A stretch of DNA of 14,259 nucleotides from JBBRTJ01 sp038244535 (GTDB taxonomy: Bacteria > Actinomycetota > Acidimicrobiia > Acidimicrobiales > Ilumatobacteraceae), in assembly GCA_038244535.1 (NCBI GenBank), contig JBBRTJ010000093.1, positions 1-14,259 of the forward strand, read 5' to 3'. This document shows, in pieces, positions 6,157-12,131 of the stretch; position 1 is the first letter of the stretch; each line of letters starts with the position of its first letter. Position numbers and translations under genes: made by a program. The notes beneath the pieces were generated by a model that ran no database searches, was not told the origin of the DNA, and saw only the letters and a list, made by a program, of their open reading frames with translations.

Positions 6157-7733
6157 CCGAGACGCCGAACCTCCACAACTGGGACCCGCTCCTGTCCGAC
6201 CTCAAGACCCGCAAGGACCGCGCCCTCGGCATGGGTGGCGCGGCACTGGTCGAGCGTCAGCGCTCGTTGGGCAAGCTGCCGGTGCGCGAGCGGCTCGAGC
6301 TGCTGGTCGACCCCGGCACGTTCGTCGAGTACGGCCTCCTGGCCGACTCGATGGACCCTGCCCTCGAGCGGGACAGGGGCTACCTCGCCGCCGACGGCAT
6401 GGTCGCCGGTGTCGGTCGCATCGACGGTCGCCGGGTTGCCATCTGCGCCTATGACTTCACGGTCATGGCGGGCTCGATGGGCGAGGTCAACGAGCACAAG
6501 ACCTCGCGGATGCGCGAGCTGGCCCTGCGCCAGCGCATCCCGATCATCTGGCTGCTCGACTCGGCGGGCGCTCGCATCCAGGCCAGCAGCGGCAGCACGT
6601 TCGCGGCCGCCGGCCACCTCTTTCGCGAGCAGGTGGTCATGAGCGGTGTCGTGCCGCAGGTGGCGGCCATGCTCGGCCACTGCGCGGCGGGCACCGCCTA
6701 CATCCCGGCATTGGCCGACTTCATCCCGATGGTCAAGGGCACTTCGTCGATGGCCCTAGCCGGCCGTCATCTCGTCAAGGCCGCCACGGGTGAGGACGTC
6801 AGCGAGGAGGACATGGGTGGCTCCGGCGTCCACACCAAGGTCAGCGGCGTCGCCGACCTCGAAGTGGGCAGCGACGCCGAGTGCCTGGCCGTGGTGCGCG
6901 ACTACCTGTCGTTCTTCCCGGCTCACAACCAAGAGGCGCCGCCGTACCGGGCCACCAGCGACCCGGTCGAACGGCGCTGCGAGGAGCTCTACGACATCGT
7001 GCCGACCGCGCCACGGCGGGCCTACGACGTGCGCAAGGTCATCCACTCGGTGGTCGACGACGGGCACTTCTTCGAGATGAAGGGGGCGTGGGCCCGCAAC
7101 ATCGTCACCGGGCTGGCGCGCGTCGGAGGCCGCTCGGTCGGGATCGTGGCCAACCAGCCGATGGTCCTCGGTGGCGCGCTCGACGTGAACGCGGCCGACA
7201 AGGCGGCGCGCTTCGTCTGGCTGTGCGACGCCTTCAGCATCCCGCTCGTGTTCCTCCACGACGTGCCCGGTTTCATCGTGGGCTCGGCGGTCGAGAAGCA
7301 GGGCATCATCCGCCACGGCGCCAAGATGCTGTTCGCGGTCAGCGAGGCCACGGTCCCCAAGATCAGCATCGTCATGCGCAAGAGCTACGGGGCCGGCTAC
7401 TTCGTGATGAACGGCACTGCGTACGAGGCCGACTACATCGCCATCTGGCCCACCGCCGAGATCGCCGTGATGGGTCCCGACGGCATGGTCAACATCATCA
7501 TGCGCAAGCAGCTCGATGCCTTCCCCGAGGGCAAGGAGCGCGACGGCGCCCGCATCGCGATGGCCGATGAGCTGCGCAAGAACATCGATCCCTACATCGC
7601 CGCCGGCCACGCTCAGGTCGACGACGTCATCGACCCGGCCGAGACCCGCCACGCCATCTGGAAGGGCCTCGAGGTCAGCTCGACCAAGCGCGTCGACCGC
7701 CCCTGGCGCAAGCACGGCGTCCTGCCCGTGTAG
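6153..7733 (+). CDS. Acyl-CoA carboxylase, carboxyltransferase (beta) subunit
   Basis: At 526 residues this is normal for PccB/AccD-type beta subunits, which move a carboxyl group from carboxybiotin to the alpha carbon of an acyl-CoA. The N-domain has RERLELLVDPGTFVEYG, GSMGEVNEHKTSRM and DSAGARIQ; the C-domain has DVPGFIVGSAVEKQGIIRHG and WPTAEIAVMGPDGMVNII. In Streptomyces PccB an Asp (422) in the AYGGAYDVM motif sets propionyl preference; here the motif reads SYGAGYFVM with F417, so the substrate is probably not simply propionyl-CoA. The frame contains the carboxyltransferase only. The partner biotin carrier is probably the small gene at 7873, and no biotin carboxylase lies in this window. 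It starts at ATG 6153, overlapping the crotonase stop by 4 nt. It is cytoplasmic and expected to form a hexamer. Confidence 0.94.
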   Translation: MTETPNLHNWDPLLSDLKTRKDRALGMGGAALVERQRSLGKLPVRERLELLVDPGTFVEYGLLADSMDPALERDRGYLAADGMVAGVGRIDGRRVAICAYDFTVMAGSMGEVNEHKTSRMRELALRQRIPIIWLLDSAGARIQASSGSTFAAAGHLFREQVVMSGVVPQVAAMLGHCAAGTAYIPALADFIPMVKGTSSMALAGRHLVKAATGEDVSEEDMGGSGVHTKVSGVADLEVGSDAECLAVVRDYLSFFPAHNQEAPPYRATSDPVERRCEELYDIVPTAPRRAYDVRKVIHSVVDDGHFFEMKGAWARNIVTGLARVGGRSVGIVANQPMVLGGALDVNAADKAARFVWLCDAFSIPLVFLHDVPGFIVGSAVEKQGIIRHGAKMLFAVSEATVPKISIVMRKSYGAGYFVMNGTAYEADYIAIWPTAEIAVMGPDGMVNIIMRKQLDAFPEGKERDGARIAMADELRKNIDPYIAAGHAQVDDVIDPAETRHAIWKGLEVSSTKRVDRPWRKHGVLPV

Positions 7734-7741
7734 CCCGGGAT

Positions 7742-7763
7742 CGCCCTGCCGGCACCAAGGGCG
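7742..7763 (+). terminator. Weak hairpin after the carboxylase gene
   Basis: CGCCCT and AGGGCG form a 6-bp stem around a 10-nt loop, 8 nt after the stop codon. There is no T-tract, so it could be a pause or attenuation hairpin rather than a full intrinsic terminator. Confidence 0.25.
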
Positions 7764-7777
7764 CCCCCAACTGGCAC

Positions 7778-7819
7778 TGCGCAGACGAGCACGAGCCACC
7801 AAAGGCGACCTTCTGCGCA
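7778..7819. repeat. 8-bp inverted repeat upstream of the biotin carrier gene
   Basis: TGCGCAGA (7778-7785) and TCTGCGCA (7812-7819) are exact reverse complements separated by 26 nt. They sit in the 139-nt gap between the carboxylase and the biotin carrier. The element could be a leader stem-loop or a binding site; no known riboswitch was recognised. Confidence 0.35.
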
Positions 7820-7861
7820 TCGGGCGGGCAAGCTAGGGCGTCGTCGAGCGAAATCAGACGC

Positions 7862-7867
7862 GAGGAG
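7862..7867 (+). promoter_or_regulatory. Strong ribosome binding site of the biotin carrier gene
   Basis: GAGGAG lies 5 nt before ATG 7873. It is one of the few good Shine-Dalgarno sequences in the window and supports independent translation of this small gene rather than coupling to the carboxylase. Confidence 0.6.
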
Positions 7868-7872
7868 CAACG

Positions 7873-8088
7873 ATGACCGAGGTGCGGGCCGAGATCACGG
7901 CCAACGTGTGGCAGGTGCGGACCGAGGTCGGCGCAAGCGTCGCCGAAGGCGACGAGCTGGTGATCCTCGAGAGCATGAAGATGGAGATCCCCGTGATCGC
8001 GCCGTCCGACGGCGTCGTGACCGAGGTCCGCGTGATGCCCGACGACAAGGTGCAAGAGGGCGACATCGTGGTCATCCTCGAACCCTGA
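7873..8088 (+). CDS. Stand-alone biotinyl carrier domain protein (TB7.3-like)
   Basis: This 71-residue protein is a single biotinyl/lipoyl domain. ESMKMEIPV (33-41) carries the lysine for biotin attachment (K36), flanked by methionines as in biotin carboxyl carrier proteins. The hammerhead pattern VGASVAEGDELVILE...VMPDDKVQEGDIVVILE shows the two symmetrical halves. Size and motif closely resemble Mycobacterium tuberculosis TB7.3 (Rv3221c), a free biotinylated protein. A bare domain cannot accept CO2 without a biotin carboxylase, and none is encoded here. The adjacent carboxyltransferase is the natural partner. ATG 7873 follows GAGGAG at 5 nt. The 139-nt gap from the carboxylase, with an inverted repeat, leaves open whether it has its own promoter. 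It is convergent with the sortase, 22 nt away. Confidence 0.93.
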   Translation: MTEVRAEITANVWQVRTEVGASVAEGDELVILESMKMEIPVIAPSDGVVTEVRVMPDDKVQEGDIVVILEP

Positions 8089-8110
8089 CCACACCGCTCG
8101 TTCGCCGCCG

Positions 8111-9196
8111 TCAGATGCCAGGGGGGAGCAGGCGGCTGACGTTCTCGAAGAAGAAGTAGAGGACGACCAGGAACGGGACCGTGGCCGCGACGTACACGCC
8201 GAGGCGGGGCCAGAGCCGACGTCGGCGGGCGAGCACCCAGGCGCCGATCGCCACCCCGGCGCACCCCAGGCCCCACACGATCGTGGGCAGCCAGGCCGAG
8301 CTGTCGGCGAACCATCCGTCGCTCAGTGGGTCGTCACCCGGGCCGGGGCCGCCGATGGCCGGGATGGTGGTGGCCGGGCTGGTGGTGCCGACGGCGGAGG
8401 TGCTTGGACCGGAGCCCGCCACCGTCGTCGTCGGAGCGGGCCGAGTGGTGGGCGTCGTGATGGCGGGTGCCCCCCCGGTCGGGTCGAGCGTGGCTTTGAT
8501 CACGATGCGCTGAGCGGCGCTGTACTTCGGGTGGCACGACGTCAGCGTGAGCGTGGCGTCGAGCGTCGAGGCGATCACGGAGTAGTCGCTCGGCGAGACG
8601 ATCAGCTGCTGGGTGACGACGTAGCGGAACCGGGTGCCGGTTGCGTTCGTGAGGTCGATGGGATCGCCGACGGCCAGTTCGTTGATCCGGTTGAACGGCG
8701 CGCCGTAGGTCGTGCGGTGGCCGGCGATGGCGACGTTGCCGACGCTGCCGGGCAGGGGGGTGTCGGGGTAGTGGCCGGGACCCTGCTTGAGGTCCTCGCG
8801 CCCGACCCCCTGGACAACGATCTTGTCGACCCCGATCTTGGGGATCTGGATCCGGGCGATCCCCTTACCCGTCGGGACGGTCGTGCTTGGCGCCTCGGTG
8901 GTGGTGACTGCGGTGCCGGGGACCGTCGAGACGGTTGGGTCCTCGGTGGTCGAGGGCTCAGGCGTGGTGGTGGTGACGACGGCCGGTGGGCTGGTGAACG
9001 CCGACGACAGCTCGTCTTGCGACCGGGCTTCTTGCAGGTTGGTGCCCCAGAGCTGGTACACGACGAACAGCAGGAGCAGCACGCCGGTAGCGACGGCCGT
9101 GCGGCCGATGCCGCCGGCCCACCAGCGCCAGTCGTGACTGCGCCGGCTCGGCCGCTCAGGCTCCTCGCCCACCTCACTCGGCCCCAGCAGGTTCAC
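8111..9196 (-). CDS. Class E sortase with C-terminal membrane hairpin
   Basis: This 361-residue transpeptidase would attach or cross-link sorted proteins at the cell surface. An N-terminal membrane segment (about 32-50) is followed by a Thr/Pro/Ser-rich linker (67-109) and the sortase domain (about 111-236). The catalytic set is H160 (AIAGHRTTYG), C221 (TLTLTSCHPKYS) and R230 (AAQRIVIKA). A second Thr/Pro-rich linker (247-278) leads to two C-terminal membrane segments (about 301-323 and 330-350), so the enzyme domain should be held outside the cell between anchors. No sortase substrate with a sorting signal is encoded nearby. The likely start is GTG 9196, placed 8 nt after TACCGT without a Shine-Dalgarno; GTG codons at 9256 and 9174 are alternatives. 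It is divergent from the ccm operon and shares its promoter region. Confidence 0.88.
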   Translation of the reverse strand: MNLLGPSEVGEEPERPSRRSHDWRWWAGGIGRTAVATGVLLLLFVVYQLWGTNLQEARSQDELSSAFTSPPAVVTTTTPEPSTTEDPTVSTVPGTAVTTTEAPSTTVPTGKGIARIQIPKIGVDKIVVQGVGREDLKQGPGHYPDTPLPGSVGNVAIAGHRTTYGAPFNRINELAVGDPIDLTNATGTRFRYVVTQQLIVSPSDYSVIASTLDATLTLTSCHPKYSAAQRIVIKATLDPTGGAPAITTPTTRPAPTTTVAGSGPSTSAVGTTSPATTIPAIGGPGPGDDPLSDGWFADSSAWLPTIVWGLGCAGVAIGAWVLARRRRLWPRLGVYVAATVPFLVVLYFFFENVSRLLPPGI

Positions 9197-9204
9197 GGCG
9201 GATG

Positions 9205-9215
9205 ACGGTACTGCC
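9205..9215 (-). promoter_or_regulatory. Sortase promoter element, mirror copy of the ccm element
   Basis: On the minus strand this reads GGCAGTACCGT. Its TACCGT part (9210-9205) fits a TANNNT -10 hexamer and ends 8 nt before GTG 9196, consistent with a leaderless transcript. The same 11 bases occur on the plus strand at 9286-9296. Confidence 0.5.
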
Positions 9216-9236
9216 CGATCTCGCTCGTCGGAGGGG

Positions 9237-9266
9237 CGGCCCGTGACGATGAGCACGACGGCCCGT
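9237..9266. repeat. Direct repeat CGGCCCGT in the divergent promoter region
   Basis: CGGCCCGT occurs at 9237-9244 and 9259-9266, 22 bp apart (about two helical turns), between the two mirrored promoter elements. It could be a regulator site, or chance in GC-rich DNA. Confidence 0.3.
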
Positions 9267-9285
9267 TGCCGCTGCCGGACACCCA

Positions 9286-9296
9286 GGCAGTACCGT
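9286..9296 (+). promoter_or_regulatory. ccm operon promoter element, mirror copy of the sortase element
   Basis: GGCAGTACCGT contains TACCGT (9291-9296) as a candidate -10, ending 12 nt before the ccmA ATG. TTGCCG at 9266-9271 is a weak -35 candidate with a long 19-bp spacer. The leader would be only a few nucleotides and shows no Shine-Dalgarno. Confidence 0.5.
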
Positions 9297-9308
9297 GCTC
9301 CTGCCCCC

Positions 9309-10066
<758 letters not shown>

Positions 10067-10073
<7 letters not shown>

Positions 10074-10750
10074 GAGCGGCCCGGCTGGTGGCGAGCAAGG
10101 ACCTGCGCATCGAGGCCCGCTCGCGGGTGGCCACCAACCAGGTGCTCCCGTTCGCGTTCCTGGTGCTGGTGCTGTTCGCGTTCGCCCTCGACCCCGACCG
10201 CGGCGTGCTGCGCAAGGCGGCGCCGGGCCTCTTTTGGATCACGGTCCTGTTCACGCTCGTCCTTGGCGTGCAGCGCAGCGTCTCGATCGAGACCGAGGAC
10301 GGGGCCAGCGACGCCCTGCGCCTCTCAGGGCTCGAGCCGGCCGGGGTGTTCCTCGGCAAGGCCGGAGCGCTGGCGGTGCAGCTCGCCGTGCTCGAGCTCG
10401 TCCTGGGGGTTGGCGTCGCCGTGCTGTACGACGCGGGCACGCCGGGTGCCGGCGTGCTGCTGGCCCTCGCCGCGGGCGTAGCCGCGACCATCGGCCTGGC
10501 CGCCGCCGGTACCCTCTATGGCGCCCTGTCCGCTGGGCAACGGGTGCGTGAGACGTTGCTGCCGTTGCTCCTCCTCCCCGTGGTGGCCCCGGTGCTGATC
10601 GGTGCTACAAGAAGCTTCGAAGCTGCGCTCGGCACGAGCGGCGCATCCACGGCCGATGGTTGGCCTTGGGTCGGTCTGCTCACCGTGTTCGGTCTGGCCT
10701 ACAGCGCGATGGGCCTTCTGGCCTTCGGCCCCCTCTTGGAGGACGCATGA
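10067..10750 (+). CDS. ccmB: Heme exporter membrane protein CcmB
   Basis: This 227-residue membrane protein has about six hydrophobic segments and is the permease-like partner of CcmA. The CcmB pattern is clear: an N-terminal KDLRIEARSRVATNQVLPFAFLVLVLFAFA, then VQRSVSIETEDGASDALRLSGLEPAGVFLGK (68-98), where the family has a conserved EDG..D.L.L..P motif thought to contact the ATPase. The length matches the usual value of about 220. It starts at GTG 10067, overlapping ccmA by 7 nt, and ends overlapping ccmC as ATGA, so translation is coupled across the three. The last loop before the final helix (TSGASTADGWP) is polar and short. The identification is strong from family pattern plus position. 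Confidence 0.9.
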
Positions 10751-11538
10751 GCACCACCCCCACGGTCACGAGCACGGGCACCAGGGCCTCTCGCATCATG
10801 GGCATCGCTGCGCTGGTCGGCATCGGGTGGCTCCTGATGTTCGGGCTCGTCCTGTCGCCCGAGGACGTCAACCAGGGCAACTACGCCAGGCTGCTGTACA
10901 TCCACGTGCCCTCGGCCTGGCTGGCCTACCTGTCGTTCTTCGTCACGGCGATGGCCAGCGCGCTCTACCTCTGGAAGCGGACCCGCTCGGCCGCATGGGA
11001 CCGCGTCGCAGGCGCCAGCGCCGAGATCGGCGTCGTGTTCACCGGCTTGGCCCTGATCACGGGCATGGTGTGGGGCAAGGCCGTGTGGGGCGTCTACTGG
11101 ACGTGGGACGCCAGGCTCACGTCCACCGCACTGCTGTTCGTCCTGTTCCTCGGCTACCTCGCCATCCGCCAGCTCGACGCGCCCCCCGACGTCACGGCCA
11201 AGCGGGCCGCGATCGCGGGGCTCATCGCCTTCGTCGACGTGCCGATCGTGCACCAGAGCGTGCAGTGGTGGCGGACCCTGCACCAGGAGGCTAGCGTGCT
11301 GCGCCAGGACCTCAAGGTCGAGATGGACGGGCTCATGCTGTTCAGCCTCTTCGTCGGCGTCGTGGCGTTCTCGCTCGTCTACGTGTGGCTGATGCTCCAC
11401 CGCACCCGCGTCGGCGCCATGGAGCAGGCGCTCGACGACAAGGGCCTCGAGCTGGCCATCGCCGAACGCCATGCCGAAGCCGGTCTGACGCCTGCCGATC
11501 CGGTCGCCGCCGGTGCCGTCGTCGATGGGGGGCACTGA
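10747..11538 (+). CDS. ccmC: Heme-handling protein CcmC
   Basis: CcmC presents heme to CcmE on the outer face of the membrane. The 263-residue protein carries the WWD domain WGVYWTWDARLTS (114-126) and the two flanking external histidines in YIHVPSAW (H53) and VPIVHQSVQWW (H169), which ligate the heme iron in E. coli CcmC. About six membrane segments are present. The region after residue 220 (MEQALDDKGLELAIAERHAEAG...) is a soluble cytoplasmic-looking extension. ATG 10747 overlaps the ccmB stop. An in-frame upstream extension exists but lies within ccmB and is not used. It is followed 3 nt later by the ccmD-like gene. Confidence 0.93.
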   Translation: MSTTPTVTSTGTRASRIMGIAALVGIGWLLMFGLVLSPEDVNQGNYARLLYIHVPSAWLAYLSFFVTAMASALYLWKRTRSAAWDRVAGASAEIGVVFTGLALITGMVWGKAVWGVYWTWDARLTSTALLFVLFLGYLAIRQLDAPPDVTAKRAAIAGLIAFVDVPIVHQSVQWWRTLHQEASVLRQDLKVEMDGLMLFSLFVGVVAFSLVYVWLMLHRTRVGAMEQALDDKGLELAIAERHAEAGLTPADPVAAGAVVDGGH

Positions 11539-11541
11539 GCC

Positions 11542-11667
11542 ATGACCTCAGTGCTGATCGGCTACGCCCTCGTGTTCGGCGTGATGGCCGCCTACGCAGT
11601 TCGCGTGCTGTCGCGCGGCCGCTCGCTCGCCCGCCGCCTGCCCGACGAGGACAAGCCATGGATCTGA
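11542..11667 (+). CDS. ccmD: CcmD-like single-helix protein
   Basis: A 41-residue reading frame encodes one membrane helix (LIGYALVFGVMAAYAVRVL, about 5-23) followed by a basic and then acidic tail (SRGRSLARRLPDEDKPWI). Size, topology and position between ccmC and ccmE match CcmD, which tethers the CcmABC complex to CcmE. CcmD proteins are too short and variable for motif proof, so the call rests mainly on location. ATG 11542 is preceded by a G-run (11527-11532) at 9 nt and lies 3 nt after the ccmC stop. Its end overlaps the ccmE start by 10 nt in another frame. Confidence 0.7.
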   Translation: MTSVLIGYALVFGVMAAYAVRVLSRGRSLARRLPDEDKPWI

Positions 11668-12131
11668 GTCCTCGTTCCACCACGGTCGAGGCGGTCCCGC
11701 CTGCGGCCGGCCGGCCCCGCAGCCGGAACCGCAACCGCACGGTCGTCGTTCTGCTGGCAGTGCTGCTGTTCGCCGGTGGGTTCATCTTGTTCCAGGGGCT
11801 GTCCAGCGCCAAGGTGTACTTCTGCAACGCCGACGAGGTCGGCAGGCGCTCCGACTGCGGTGGCGTCCAGCGGTTCCGCCTGCAGGGCACGGTCGAGACG
11901 GGCAGCGTCAAGCAGCAGGCCGACGGGGTCGACTTCACGGTGTTCTTCAACGGCACGTCCGTCCCGGTGCACCACGTCGGCGACCCCGGGGGCATCTTCA
12001 AAGAGGGCATCCCGGTCGTGGTCGAGGGCCGTCTCGTGAGCGGCACGTTCCAGAGCGACCTGTTGATGGTGAAGCACTCCGAGCAGTACATCGAGAAGAA
12101 CCCGAACCGGGTCCCCGCCGGGGCGCCGTAG
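11658..12131 (+). CDS. ccmE: Heme chaperone CcmE
   Basis: This 157-residue membrane-anchored periplasmic-type chaperone has a cytoplasmic N-terminus (about 1-27), an anchor helix (28-46) and an OB-fold. KHSEQYIEK near the C-terminus contains H140 and Y144, the HxxxY motif where heme is bound covalently through His in E. coli CcmE. This is the His version, not the CxxxY variant known from some bacteria and archaea. RFRLQGTVETGSV and VDFTVFFNGTSVPV are typical core strands. Two cysteines (C56 and C67, in YFCNADEVGRRSDC) flank the first loop and could pair outside the cell. ATG 11658 has GAGGA 6 nt upstream inside ccmD. It ends TAG, directly followed by the ccmF GTG. Confidence 0.93.
   Translation: MDLSPRSTTVEAVPPAAGRPRSRNRNRTVVVLLAVLLFAGGFILFQGLSSAKVYFCNADEVGRRSDCGGVQRFRLQGTVETGSVKQQADGVDFTVFFNGTSVPVHHVGDPGGIFKEGIPVVVEGRLVSGTFQSDLLMVKHSEQYIEKNPNRVPAGAP

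Noticed and set aside
8089..8110. Bidirectional terminator between the convergent biotin carrier and sortase genes
   Set aside because: Only 22 nt are available and no convincing stem or T-tract is present.
9243..9308. Upstream start for ccmA
   Set aside because: It adds an Arg/Thr/Pro-rich stretch not seen in ABC ATPases and would span the candidate promoter element.
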